Assembly (NCBI GenBank): GCA_020447005.1
Contig: JAGRDO010000040.1
Span: 57,874-107,877, forward strand
Reading direction: 5' to 3'
Source of the DNA: Paracoccaceae bacterium
Lineage (GTDB): Bacteria > Pseudomonadota > Alphaproteobacteria > Rhodobacterales > Rhodobacteraceae
Length of the DNA stretch: 50,004 nucleotides
The position numbers and the translations under genes are program-made. Shown here in pieces: positions 27,236 through 35,641 of this stretch; within the stretch, counting starts at the first letter, position 1; the number at the start of each line of letters is the position of its first letter. Under the pieces are notes generated by a model. It searched no databases. It was not told the DNA's origin and saw only the letters and a list, made by a program, of their open reading frames with translations.

Positions 27236-28417
27236 ATGCGCAAGATTTCGGTTTTTGGCGCGACCGGTTCGGTTGGCGAAAGCACCTTCGATCTTCTGAT
27301 GCGGCAGGGCGGACCCGAAGCATTCCGAACGGTGGCGCTGACCGGCGGACGCAACGCCAAACGGCTTGCCGAACAGGCGCTGGCCCTGCGCGCCGAAATC
27401 GCGGTCATCGCCGATGAGGCGGCGCTGCCGCAACTGCGGGAAGCGCTCGCGGGGTCGGGGATCGTCGCGGCGGGGGGCAGCGCTGCGCTGGCCGAGGCGG
27501 CCGACCGACCTGCGGACTGGGTCATGTCGTCCATCGTCGGCGCGGCCGGGCTTGTGCCGTCGCTGGCCGCGCTGAGACATGGCGGGACGCTTGCGCTTGC
27601 CAACAAGGAAAGCCTTGTGACCGCCGGGCCGCTTCTGATGCAGACGGCCCGGAACCACGGCGCGCGCATCCTGCCGGTGGACAGCGAACACAGCGCTGCC
27701 TTTCAGTCGTTGCGGGGCGAAAAGATCGAAACGGTCGAGACGGTGACAATCACCGCGTCGGGCGGCGCATTCCGTGACTGGCCGGTCGAACGGCTTGCCA
27801 CGGCAACGGTCGCGGAAGCCTCGGTCCACCCCAACTGGGACATGGGCCAACGGATCACCATCGACAGCGCGTCGATGTTCAACAAGGCGCTTGAGATCAT
27901 CGAGACGCGGGAGTTTTTCGGCATAGCCCCCGAACGTATCGAGGTGCTCGTCCATCCGGAATCGCTGGTCCATGCGCTTGTGGCCTTTCGCGATGGATGC
28001 ATGATCGGCCATCTTGGTGCGCCCGACATGCGCCACGCGATCGGTTACGCGCTGAACTGGCCCGAACGGGCGCATCTGCCGGTTGCCCGTCTGAACCTTG
28101 CCGAAATCGGGCGGTTGACCTTTGCGTCACCGGACCCGGCGCGCTATCCCGCGCTTCGCATCGCGCGCGAGGTCATGGCCGCCGGCGGATTGACCGGCGC
28201 GGTCTTCAACGCGGCAAAGGAAGCGGCCCTTGATGCCTTTATCGCCGGCCATATCCGGTTTACCGACATGGCCCCGGTCGTCGAGGAGACGCTGGCGCGG
28301 ATGATGGCGATGGAGGGTATTGGAAAACCGGCGACGAGCCTCGATATCGTGTTGCAGACCGATCGGGCCGCGCGCCGGGTGGCCAATGAAACCATGACTG
28401 AAATGTGCAAGGTATAG
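27236..28417 (+). CDS. dxr: 1-deoxy-D-xylulose 5-phosphate reductoisomerase
   Basis: It converts DXP to 2-C-methyl-D-erythritol 4-phosphate with NADPH, the committed step of the MEP isoprenoid pathway that supplies UppS, MiaA and quinone synthesis. Length 393 residues. The NADPH motif FGATGSVGEST lies at residues 6-16. ANKESLVTAG and the metal-binding VDSEHSA follow in the middle, and the NWDMGQRITIDSASMFNKALE block is diagnostic. Its neighbours uppS and cdsA use isoprenoid and CTP-linked chemistry. rseP follows six bases later. Confidence 0.97.
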   Translation: MRKISVFGATGSVGESTFDLLMRQGGPEAFRTVALTGGRNAKRLAEQALALRAEIAVIADEAALPQLREALAGSGIVAAGGSAALAEAADRPADWVMSSIVGAAGLVPSLAALRHGGTLALANKESLVTAGPLLMQTARNHGARILPVDSEHSAAFQSLRGEKIETVETVTITASGGAFRDWPVERLATATVAEASVHPNWDMGQRITIDSASMFNKALEIIETREFFGIAPERIEVLVHPESLVHALVAFRDGCMIGHLGAPDMRHAIGYALNWPERAHLPVARLNLAEIGRLTFASPDPARYPALRIAREVMAAGGLTGAVFNAAKEAALDAFIAGHIRFTDMAPVVEETLARMMAMEGIGKPATSLDIVLQTDRAARRVANETMTEMCKV

Positions 28418-28423
28418 GGTACA

Positions 28424-29755
28424 ATGACCGAACTTTTCGCCAGTATCGGCGGCTTTGCGTTTTCCGCGGCGAGTTTCATCATCGCGCTGTCGATCATCGT
28501 CTTTGTTCATGAGTTCGGACATTACATTGTCGGGCGCTGGTGCGGCATTCAGGCCGAGGTCTTTTCGCTCGGGTTTGGTCCCCGCCTCGCAAGCCGGGTG
28601 GATCGTCATGGCACGCGCTGGCAAGTGGCGGCCATTCCCTTCGGCGGTTACGTCAAGTTTCTGGGCGATGCCAATGCCGCCTCTGCCGGTGCGGATGAAA
28701 CCGCGATGGCCGGACTTTCGGACGCGGAAAGGCGGCGCACGATGCACGGCGCCCCGCTTTGGGCGCGGGCGGCGACGGTCTTTGCCGGTCCGCTTTTCAA
28801 TTTCATCCTCAGCTTCGTGATCTTCACCGCGGTCGTGATGGTCACGGGGACCCGGACCGAACCACCGCAGATCGCGGCGATTGACCGGCTTCCCGGGGTG
28901 AATGAGCTGATGGTGGGCGATGTCATCCTTGCGGTAAACGGGGTCGAAACGCCCGATTACAAGGCCCTGGCCGATGCGGCCGACCGTACGCCGCCCGAAC
29001 AATCGGTGGGCTATCGTGTCCGGCGGGGCGACGAGGTGCTGAATGTTGCCGGGCCCCAACCCCTGCCGGCGACGGTCGTCGCGCTGCAGCCCCGCAGCGC
29101 GGCCGGCGACGCCGGGATCGAGGTGGGCGATGTCATCCTGACCGCGAACGGCCAGCCCACGCCGCGTTTTTCGGACCTGCAGGCCATTGTCCGGGCAGGA
29201 AAGACCGATCCGGTCACATTGTTGATATGGCGGGACGGCAAGGTCTTTGACACCATGATGACACCCCGCGAACGGCCCGTGCCGACCAAGGATGGCGGGA
29301 TGGAAACCGGCTATCTCATCGGGATCAGCGGGGGATACTGGTTCACACCTGAAACCGAGATGCCGTCTTTGAGCGATGCGGCGGTGATCGGTGCCGGGTC
29401 GACCTGGGGCATCATCGAAACGACCGTTCGCGGTGTGGGCAGCATGTTCGCGGGTGCCATTTCGACCTGCAACATCAACGGGCCCATCGGGCTGGCACAG
29501 GCCACGAGTTCCGCGGCAAGCGCCGGGATCGGCGCCTTCATCTGGATGGTTGCCGCCATTTCCACCGCGATCGGATTCATCAACCTTTTGCCGATCCCGG
29601 TGCTGGATGGCGGCCATCTTGTCTTTCACGCCTGGGAATGGGCCTTCGGACGCCCACCGCCCGAAAGGGTCATGAACATCGCCATGGCGGCCGGGCTGAG
29701 CATCGTGATCGCCCTGATGATCTTCGGTGTCAGCAACGATCTTTTCTGCAAGTAG
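28424..29755 (+). CDS. rseP: site-2 protease RseP (RIP metalloprotease)
   Basis: An inner-membrane zinc protease of 443 residues that performs intramembrane cleavage, classically of anti-sigma factor RseA. The zinc motif HEFGH is at residues 29-33 in the first helix. Two PDZ domains follow (near 115-200 and 205-280). The second catalytic motif PIPVLDGGHL lies near residue 395, with the final helices after it. No rseA or rpoE gene is nearby, so its target here is unknown. The position before bamA is conserved. A perfect 6-bp hairpin (GGGCGC/GCGCCC, 29755-29770) overlaps the stop codon. Confidence 0.96.
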   Translation: MTELFASIGGFAFSAASFIIALSIIVFVHEFGHYIVGRWCGIQAEVFSLGFGPRLASRVDRHGTRWQVAAIPFGGYVKFLGDANAASAGADETAMAGLSDAERRRTMHGAPLWARAATVFAGPLFNFILSFVIFTAVVMVTGTRTEPPQIAAIDRLPGVNELMVGDVILAVNGVETPDYKALADAADRTPPEQSVGYRVRRGDEVLNVAGPQPLPATVVALQPRSAAGDAGIEVGDVILTANGQPTPRFSDLQAIVRAGKTDPVTLLIWRDGKVFDTMMTPRERPVPTKDGGMETGYLIGISGGYWFTPETEMPSLSDAAVIGAGSTWGIIETTVRGVGSMFAGAISTCNINGPIGLAQATSSAASAGIGAFIWMVAAISTAIGFINLLPIPVLDGGHLVFHAWEWAFGRPPPERVMNIAMAAGLSIVIALMIFGVSNDLFCK

Positions 29756-29876
29756 GGCGCCCCGGCGCCCCGGGCACCGGTCATCATGACGCAATCCCGC
29801 CCGTCGGGTGCCGCAGTTCCGCCACATTTGCCGCCTAGTTTTCCAGAGCAAGCGAGCAAAGCGGAAAGATAAACCG

Positions 29877-30041
29877 ATGCAATTGATCGAGAGCAGTTAT
29901 CGCGGTGTTTCCCTGGTCTTTGACCTTGGCCTTGACCGCATCCTTGTGCCGCTCGCCATCGTGGTCGGGCTGGCCGGAGGGGCGATGATCGGAACGGAAC
30001 TGGCCCGGTTCGAACGCCCGCATATGCAGATGCCTTACTGA
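29877..30041 (+). CDS. small membrane protein between rseP and bamA
   Basis: A 54-residue product starting at the ATG at 29877, preceded by GCGGAAAGA as ribosome site. One hydrophobic helix (about residues 24-42, ILVPLAIVVGLAGGAMIG) follows an amphipathic N-terminus MQLIESSYRG. The C-terminus is soluble and proline/methionine-rich. It lies 121 bases after rseP and just before a strong terminator, so it ends the pyrH-rseP transcription unit. Function unknown. Placed between a site-2 protease and bamA, it might act in envelope stress or be an RseP partner, but that is only an inference from position. Confidence 0.65.
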   Translation: MQLIESSYRGVSLVFDLGLDRILVPLAIVVGLAGGAMIGTELARFERPHMQMPY

Positions 30042-30077
30042 CGATCCTCACGCTGTCTCCATCGTGAAAGTAGCTCC

Positions 30078-30113
30078 GGCGCGGCCCCTGAAAAGGCCGC
30101 GCCTGTTGTTTTG
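30078..30113 (+). terminator. rho-independent terminator upstream of bamA
   Basis: GGCGCGGCC (30078-30086) and GGCCGCGCC (30095-30103) form a perfect 9-bp stem with an 8-base loop, followed by TGTTGTTTTG. It ends the upstream operon 37 bases after the small membrane protein. Confidence 0.85.
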
Positions 30114-30139
30114 ACAAGCCCCCCTAATCGGGCTAGTCA
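30111..30139 (+). promoter_or_regulatory. candidate bamA promoter
   Basis: A perfect TTGACA (30111-30116) overlaps the tail of the terminator. A 17-base spacer leads to TAGTCA (30134-30139), a modest -10. The bamA start is 40 bases downstream. This would uncouple the bam-lpx genes from the upstream isoprenoid operon. Confidence 0.6.
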
Positions 30140-30179
30140 CTTGGGCACCGGATAAGGACAAATAACGGCGGGGGCGATT

Positions 30180-32513
30180 ATGCAGGTGGTGCTTTTTGGG
30201 GGCCGCGTAGCCAGTGCGATCGGCGACCGCCGCTGGCTTCGTACATTCATTTTTCTTTTGTTTGCAACGGCTTCGCTGTCGGTGGTCAGTGCGACAACTG
30301 CCGCCGCGCTGACGTTTTCGCGCATCGTCGTCGAGGGCAACGAGCGGATCGAACCCACGACAATCCAGAAATTCGCGGGAATCGGTACCGGCCAGACTGT
30401 CTCTGAGGCCGAGTTGAATGATGCCGTTCAGCGGCTTGTCGCCTCCGGGCTTTTCGCAAGCGTCGATCTGGTGCCGTCCGGGAACACGCTGATCATCAAG
30501 GTCACGGAAAATCCGGTGATCAACATCGTCAATTTCGAAGGCAACAAGCTTATCGAAGACGAAGCGCTTGCCAGTGTCGTGCAGTCGAAATCGCGGCGCG
30601 TCTATTCGGCGGCGCAGGTCGAGGCTGACGCCGCCGCCATCGTGAAAGCCTATGCCGACACGGGCCGGCTTGCCGCAAGGGTCGAACCCCGCGTCATCGA
30701 CCGGGGCGACAATCGGGTGGATCTGGCCTTTGAGATCCGCGAAGGCAAGATTACCGAGATCGAACGGCTGTCCTTCACGGGCAACCGGTCCTACTCGGAC
30801 CGCCGCCTGCGTCAGGTTCTGGAAACCAAGCAGGCCGGTTTCCTGCGCCAGATCATCCAGCGCGACACCTACGTCGCCGACCGGGTCGAGTTCGACAAGC
30901 AGTTGCTGACCGATTTTTACCGCGAGCGCGGATTTATCGATTTTCAGGTTCTGTCGGTTTCGCGCGAGTTTTCGCGGGAACGCGACGGATTTTTCCTGAC
31001 ATTCGCGCTGCGCGAGGGGCTGAGCTACAAGTTCGGCAACATCTCGGCCGTCAGCGAATATGAAGGGATCGACGTCGCGCCCTATCAGGATGTGATTCGC
31101 ATTCGGAAAGGCGTGACCTATTCGCCAACGGCCGTCGATACCACGATCAGCCGGATGGAGGCGATCGCGCTGAAGCAGGGCGTGAACTTCATGAGTATCG
31201 TGCCCCGGATAACGCGTAATGAACGCGACCAGACGCTCGATATCGTCTTTGCGCTGACCAAGGGGCCGCGGGTCTTTGTCGAACGTATCGACATTCAGGG
31301 CAATACGACCACGCTCGACAAGGTGATCCGGCGCCAGTTCCGCACCGTGGAAGGCGACCCGTTCAACCCCCGCGAAATTCGCGAGGGTGCCGAACGCGTG
31401 CGCGCGCTCAATTTCTTCGAGACCGCCGATGTGAACGCCAAGCAGGGCACCGGGCCCGATCAGGTGATCGTCGATGTCAATGTCGAGGAAAAGCCGACAG
31501 GGTCGCTGACCTTCGGCGCCAGCTATAGCGTGGGCGAGGGCGGCGCGATCAATCTTGGCCTGTCCGAGGCAAACTTCCTTGGCCGCGGACAGTATGTCAG
31601 CCTCAACCTGTCGGCGGGGACGAATAACAAGAACAGCTCGGTCACCTTCATCGAGCCGGCATTCCTCGGCCGCGACCTGAAGTTCCGCTTCAACGCGTAT
31701 TACCGCACGACGGCGAATGACAATGCCGATTATTCGACCAACCGCATCGGCGCGTTGACCGGGCTGGAATTCCCGGTCAGCGAGCTTGGCAAGCTCGAAT
31801 TGCGGTATTCGGTCTCCAGCGACGAGATCCACAGCGTCAGCACCTCATCCTCGGCGCTTCTGCAAAGCGAAGAGGCGCGCGGAGCCGAAATCAGCAGCGC
31901 TATCGGCTACACCTATTCCTATGATACGCGGATCGGCGGGATCGACCCCAACCGCGCCATGAAACTTACCTTCGGTCAGGATTTTGCCGGGCTCGGTGGC
32001 GACATCCAGTCGGTGAAAACCACCGCTTCGGCAACCTTCCAGCAGAAGATCATGCGCGAGGATGTCGTCCTGCGGGCCGAGCTTGAAGGCGGAAATGTCG
32101 TAACCACAAGCGGTGACAGCCGTCTGGTGGACCGGTTTACCGGAAACGGCATCATGCGTGGTTTTGCCCCGAACGGGATCGGCCCGCGCGATCTGGGCGC
32201 GGTGAACGAAGACGCCGTTGGCGGCAATTACTTTGCGGCGGCCCGGTTCGAGGCGGAGTTCCCGTTGGGCCTGCCAGAAGAGTACGGGCTGCGCGGCGGT
32301 GCCTTTGCCGATTTCGGCTCGGTCTGGGGATTGGACAATACGACCGGGACCGCGACGATCGACGACGGCTTGTATCTGCGCTCTTCGGTTGGGCTATCGC
32401 TCTACTGGGATACGGCGATCGGGCCTTTGCGCTTCAACTTCTCGCGCGCGATCAAGAAGGAAAGCTATGACAAGGTCCAGAACTTCGACCTGACGATTTC
32501 CACCCAGTTCTGA
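30180..32513 (+). CDS. bamA: outer membrane protein assembly factor BamA
   Basis: The Omp85-family core of the BAM complex, which folds beta-barrel proteins into the outer membrane. The 777-residue product has a signal peptide (hydrophobic stretch about residues 20-45). Five POTRA repeats follow (to about 425; the first begins FSRIVVEGNERIE). The C-terminal 16-strand barrel ends in phenylalanine (STQF), the typical outer-membrane signature. The barrel contains GNGIMRGFAPNGIGP, the lid-loop R-G-F motif. The stop overlaps the start of the next gene by one base. It leads a transcription unit with skp, fabZ and lpx genes, joining protein and lipid A assembly of the outer membrane. Confidence 0.97.
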   Translation: MQVVLFGGRVASAIGDRRWLRTFIFLLFATASLSVVSATTAAALTFSRIVVEGNERIEPTTIQKFAGIGTGQTVSEAELNDAVQRLVASGLFASVDLVPSGNTLIIKVTENPVINIVNFEGNKLIEDEALASVVQSKSRRVYSAAQVEADAAAIVKAYADTGRLAARVEPRVIDRGDNRVDLAFEIREGKITEIERLSFTGNRSYSDRRLRQVLETKQAGFLRQIIQRDTYVADRVEFDKQLLTDFYRERGFIDFQVLSVSREFSRERDGFFLTFALREGLSYKFGNISAVSEYEGIDVAPYQDVIRIRKGVTYSPTAVDTTISRMEAIALKQGVNFMSIVPRITRNERDQTLDIVFALTKGPRVFVERIDIQGNTTTLDKVIRRQFRTVEGDPFNPREIREGAERVRALNFFETADVNAKQGTGPDQVIVDVNVEEKPTGSLTFGASYSVGEGGAINLGLSEANFLGRGQYVSLNLSAGTNNKNSSVTFIEPAFLGRDLKFRFNAYYRTTANDNADYSTNRIGALTGLEFPVSELGKLELRYSVSSDEIHSVSTSSSALLQSEEARGAEISSAIGYTYSYDTRIGGIDPNRAMKLTFGQDFAGLGGDIQSVKTTASATFQQKIMREDVVLRAELEGGNVVTTSGDSRLVDRFTGNGIMRGFAPNGIGPRDLGAVNEDAVGGNYFAAARFEAEFPLGLPEEYGLRGGAFADFGSVWGLDNTTGTATIDDGLYLRSSVGLSLYWDTAIGPLRFNFSRAIKKESYDKVQNFDLTISTQF

Positions 32514-33106
32514 TGCGAAGGGCGGGCCCTTTTCTGGTGGCGGGCATGATGGCCTTGACGGCCCTGGCCGCCACCCGGACGCCCGCCACCGCACAGACCG
32601 CGCCCGCCGGCAACGTCGCCGCCTCGATTGCCGCGATCGATCAGGAACGCTTGTTCAACGACTCGGCCTGGGGCAAGCGCGTGGCCGTGGAAATTGCCGA
32701 TATCTCGGCCAATCTCGCGGTCGAGAACCGCAGGATCGAGGCAGAGCTGACCGCCGAGGAAAAGAGCCTGACAGAGCGTCGCGCATCGCTTCAGTCTGAC
32801 CTGTTCCGCGCAGAGGCCGAGGCTTTCGACCAGAAGGTCACGCAAATTCGGCAGGAACAGGACGCAAAGTTGCGTGACATCGGCAAGAAGCATGATGCCG
32901 AGAAACAGGCGTTTTACCGGGCGATCCTGCCGGTCATGGGGCGGCTGCTGAACGAGCGCGGGGCGGTCGTGGTCCTTGATTCCCGGGCGATCGTGCTGGC
33001 CGCGGAAAATATCGACGTCACCGATGAACTGATTGCCAAGATCGACAATGAACTGGGCGATGGTGGCGGCGGGTCGGGGGCGGCCAGCGCGGATGGCGCA
33101 AACTGA
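32513..33106 (+). CDS. periplasmic chaperone Skp/OmpH family
   Basis: A 197-residue exported protein of the Skp (OmpH) family, the periplasmic holdase that carries unfolded outer-membrane proteins to BamA. The signal peptide ends near ATAQTAPAG. Long charged helices (about 50-140, ISANLAVENRRIEAELTAEEKS and onward) form the tentacles. The flanking beta parts AAIDQERLFNDSAWGKRV and GAVVVLDSRAIVLAAENIDVTDELI match the family core. The C-terminus is a glycine-rich tail. The start shares one base with the bamA stop (TGATG). Confidence 0.9.
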   Translation: MRRAGPFLVAGMMALTALAATRTPATAQTAPAGNVAASIAAIDQERLFNDSAWGKRVAVEIADISANLAVENRRIEAELTAEEKSLTERRASLQSDLFRAEAEAFDQKVTQIRQEQDAKLRDIGKKHDAEKQAFYRAILPVMGRLLNERGAVVVLDSRAIVLAAENIDVTDELIAKIDNELGDGGGGSGAASADGAN

Positions 33107-33174
33107 CACGTCAGCTTGCCAGCGCCCCGGCGAGTTGCTAGCAAGTTCGGAACATTCCTGTCCAAGGAGCGGAT

Positions 33175-33636
33175 ATGACAGAGACCGCCGCCATCACCGA
33201 AGCCGATATCCACTTGATCCAAAGGATCATTCCGCATCGCTATCCGTTTCTTCTGATCGACAAGGTGGTCGACATCGTGCCGAACAAGGGTTGCGTCGGC
33301 ATCAAGAACGTCACCTATAACGAGCCGCATTTTCAGGGCCATTTCCCCGCCAAACCGATCATGCCCGGTGTGACGGTCGTCGAGGCGATGGCGCAGGCGG
33401 CGGCGGTTCTTGTCGGGATTTCGATGGATGTCGTCGGCCGCGATCTTCTGACCTATTTCCTGTCCATCGAGAATTGCAAGTTTCGCCGGATGGTCGTGCC
33501 GGGCGACGTGCTGGAACTGCATATGACCGTCAAGCGTGGCGGCGGGAAGATCTGGAAGTTTCATGGCGAAGCAAGGGTCGGGAAAGACCTTGCCTGCGAG
33601 GCTGATATTGCCGCGATGATGGATCTCAGGGATTGA
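33175..33636 (+). CDS. fabZ: 3-hydroxyacyl-ACP dehydratase FabZ
   Basis: It dehydrates 3-hydroxyacyl-ACP in fatty acid elongation and competes with LpxA for hydroxyacyl chains. The 153-residue hot-dog fold protein has the catalytic histidine in [15 protein letters not shown] (near residue 58) and the catalytic glutamate in VVEAMAQAA. Purine-rich AAGGAGCGG lies just before the ATG. In related genomes fabZ directly precedes lpxA; here a lipoprotein gene has come between them. Confidence 0.96.
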   Translation: MTETAAITEADIHLIQRIIPHRYPFLLIDKVVDIVPNKGCVGIKNVTYNEPHFQGHFPAKPIMPGVTVVEAMAQAAAVLVGISMDVVGRDLLTYFLSIENCKFRRMVVPGDVLELHMTVKRGGGKIWKFHGEARVGKDLACEADIAAMMDLRD

Positions 33637-33639
33637 AGC

Positions 33640-34014
33640 ATGAAACTGATAAAAATCTGTATTTTTGCTTCGCTTTTGCCCGCCATTCTCTCTGGGTGTG
33701 CCAGTCAAATTATGAGCGGGTATGTTGGCCGCGATGTTACGGATGTCGTAGTTAAGTATGGTCCGCCGGTAAATGCTTTCGATTTGCCGGACGGTCGTCG
33801 TGCGTTCCAATGGCGGATCGACAGCTCTTACGCCGTACCGGGCGTAACTAATTATTCCGGATATACATATGGCGGCTATACCACCGGAACAGCGACAACT
33901 TCCGGCGGGTTCTTCGGGTCTCAAACTTGCTTCTATACCCTGTACGCAAAATCAACTGATCAGAAGCGCTGGACGATCACTGGTTTCGAACCCCCGCGCT
34001 TGGACTGTGAGTAG
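33640..34014 (+). CDS. low-GC lipoprotein with SmpA/BamE-like motif, inserted between fabZ and lpxA
   Basis: A 124-residue predicted lipoprotein: basic N-terminus, hydrophobic stretch and lipobox LSGC with the lipidated cysteine at 20. The segment GRDVTDVVVKYGPPVNAFDLPDGRRAFQW resembles the start of SmpA/OmlA (BamE-type) domains. A glycine/tyrosine/threonine-rich stretch and two cysteines (QTCFY, LDCE), possibly disulfide-bonded, follow. Blocks of the gene count 47-50% G+C against about 70% in lpxA, and codons are AT-richer, so it was probably acquired recently. It keeps the operon open: it starts three bases after fabZ and ends 14 bases before lpxA. Function unknown; outer-membrane anchoring is likely. 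Confidence 0.8.
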   Translation: MKLIKICIFASLLPAILSGCASQIMSGYVGRDVTDVVVKYGPPVNAFDLPDGRRAFQWRIDSSYAVPGVTNYSGYTYGGYTTGTATTSGGFFGSQTCFYTLYAKSTDQKRWTITGFEPPRLDCE

Positions 34015-34028
34015 GGTGCCGCAAGAAA

Positions 34029-34823
34029 ATGCGTATTGCTTCTAGCGCGAAGATCCATCCCTCGGCCATCGTCGAGGAAGGCGCCGAAATCGGTGCGGGT
34101 TGCACGGTGGGTGCCTTCGCCGTCATCGGCCCCTCTGTCCGCCTGGGCGAGCGTGTCGTGATCCGCAACCACGCCGTCATAACCGGCCACACGGATATCG
34201 GCGACGATACGGCCGTCTTTCCCTTCGCCGTGATCGGCGAAATTCCCCAGGACCTGAAGTTCAAGGGCGAGGAATCGCGGCTGATCATCGGCAAGCGGAA
34301 CCGCATCCGCGAACATGTCACCATCAATACCGGTACCGAGGGCGGAGGGCTGATCACAAGGGTCGGCGACGATTGCCTGATCATGGCGGGTGCCCATGTG
34401 GGCCATGACTGCCAGATCGGCAACAAGGTGATCCTTGTCAACAGCGCGGCGCTTGCCGGGCATTGCGTCATCGAGGATGAGGCCATCGTCGGCGGTCTTT
34501 CGGGCGTACATCAATTCGTGCGCATCGGTCGCGGGGCGATGATCGGCGCGGTCACCATGGTGACGGCCGATGTCATCCCCTATGGCATGGTCCACGGCCC
34601 GCGCGGGACGCTGGACGGGCTGAACATTGTCGGGTTGAAGCGGCGCGGAGCGGCGCGGGCGGACATTTCGGCGCTGCGCGATCTGATGGATACCCTCGGG
34701 CAGGGAACATTCCGCGAGACGGCCCGCGAACAGGCCGAGGCAGGAACGGAAAGCCCGATGGCGCGCGAGGTTCTCGACTTCATCCTCGGCCCGTCGGATC
34801 GTTCGTTCCTGACACCCCGATGA
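34029..34823 (+). CDS. lpxA: UDP-N-acetylglucosamine acyltransferase LpxA
   Basis: The first enzyme of lipid A synthesis, transferring a 3-hydroxyacyl chain from ACP to UDP-GlcNAc. The 264-residue protein begins with the left-handed beta-helix of hexapeptide repeats (IHPSAIVEEGAEIGAGCTVG and onward). The catalytic histidine equivalent to E. coli H125 is H126 in AHVGHDC. A C-terminal helical part starts near residue 200 (GLNIVGLKRRGAARADI). The acyl-length ruler cannot be decided by eye. Its stop overlaps the lpxI start (ATGA). Confidence 0.96.
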   Translation: MRIASSAKIHPSAIVEEGAEIGAGCTVGAFAVIGPSVRLGERVVIRNHAVITGHTDIGDDTAVFPFAVIGEIPQDLKFKGEESRLIIGKRNRIREHVTINTGTEGGGLITRVGDDCLIMAGAHVGHDCQIGNKVILVNSAALAGHCVIEDEAIVGGLSGVHQFVRIGRGAMIGAVTMVTADVIPYGMVHGPRGTLDGLNIVGLKRRGAARADISALRDLMDTLGQGTFRETAREQAEAGTESPMAREVLDFILGPSDRSFLTPR

Positions 34824-35641
34824 CGCGGACCGCGATCATCGCGGGGCAGGGCGCCTTGCCGGGGCTGCTGGCCGCCGCCATGACCGCGCGGGGCGAGGAT
34901 TTCGTGATCGCCGAGATGGAGGGCTTCGCGGCAAGCGTGAAAGCCCCCACCTTGCCGTTCAGGATCGAAAGGCTGGTGCCTTTCCTTGATCATCTTGCGG
35001 ATCTGTCTGTCGACCGGGTGGTTTTCGCCGGGGCGATCAGGCGCCCGCGGATCGAGGCCGAGTTGATTGACCATCGCACGGCGACACTCGTCCCCCGGCT
35101 GATCGCCGCGATGGGCAAGGGGGATGACGCAGCACTGCGCGAAGTGATCTCGATCTTCGAAGAGTGGGATTTTTCGGTCGTCGGCGCCGACCACATCGCC
35201 CCGGATCTGGTTCCCGGTGCGGGCGTTCTGGTTGGTACCCCGACCGAAGCCGACCGGCGCGATGCGGCACGCGGCGCGGAAATCGTCGCCGCCCTCGGGC
35301 CACTCGACATCGGGCAGGGGGCCGTCGTCGCGCAGGGTCTTTGCCTTGCCGTCGAGACACTGCCGGGAACCGACGCCATGCTGGCCTTTGTCGCGGCGCA
35401 TGCGCCCACCTTTCGCCCCGACCCGAAAGGCGCGGGCGGTGTCTTCTACAAGGCGCCCAAACCCGGGCAGGATCGCCGCATCGATCTGCCCGCCATTGGC
35501 GTCGAAACGGTGCGGCGCGCGGCGGCTGCGGGTCTGGCGGGAATTGCCTGGGAAGCGGGCGGGGTCATTCTTCTTGACCGCAAGTCGGTCGAGGACGCAG
35601 CCGAAGCGGCCGGCCTTTTCCTTTGGGCACGAGAGCCGTGA
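34820..35641 (+). CDS. lpxI: UDP-2,3-diacylglucosamine pyrophosphatase LpxI
   Basis: LpxI (DUF1009 family) cleaves UDP-2,3-diacylglucosamine to 2,3-diacyl-GlcN-1-phosphate and UMP. It replaces LpxH, which is absent here, as in most alphaproteobacteria. The 273-residue protein has the N-terminal domain opening IIAGQGALPGLLA and a conserved C-terminal half (DIGQGAVVAQGLCLAVE, GVFYKAPKPGQDRRIDLPAIG, and a closing GIAWEAGGVILLDR). The catalytic aspartate cannot be assigned with certainty by eye. It sits between lpxA and lpxB with overlapping stop and start codons. Confidence 0.95.
   Translation: MTRTAIIAGQGALPGLLAAAMTARGEDFVIAEMEGFAASVKAPTLPFRIERLVPFLDHLADLSVDRVVFAGAIRRPRIEAELIDHRTATLVPRLIAAMGKGDDAALREVISIFEEWDFSVVGADHIAPDLVPGAGVLVGTPTEADRRDAARGAEIVAALGPLDIGQGAVVAQGLCLAVETLPGTDAMLAFVAAHAPTFRPDPKGAGGVFYKAPKPGQDRRIDLPAIGVETVRRAAAAGLAGIAWEAGGVILLDRKSVEDAAEAAGLFLWAREP

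Noticed and set aside
27236-28417. Frameshift or truncation in the pyrH-rseP genes
   Set aside because: All products have standard lengths and complete motifs, so nothing unusual is claimed for this stretch.
30048-31832. 594-codon open frame antisense to bamA
   Set aside because: BamA POTRA domains and signal peptide are unmistakable on the plus strand; the antisense frame also runs through the terminator and promoter.
33135-33144. TTGCTAGCAA palindrome between skp and fabZ
   Set aside because: Short, inside an operon, with no promoter-like context; chance is the simplest reading.
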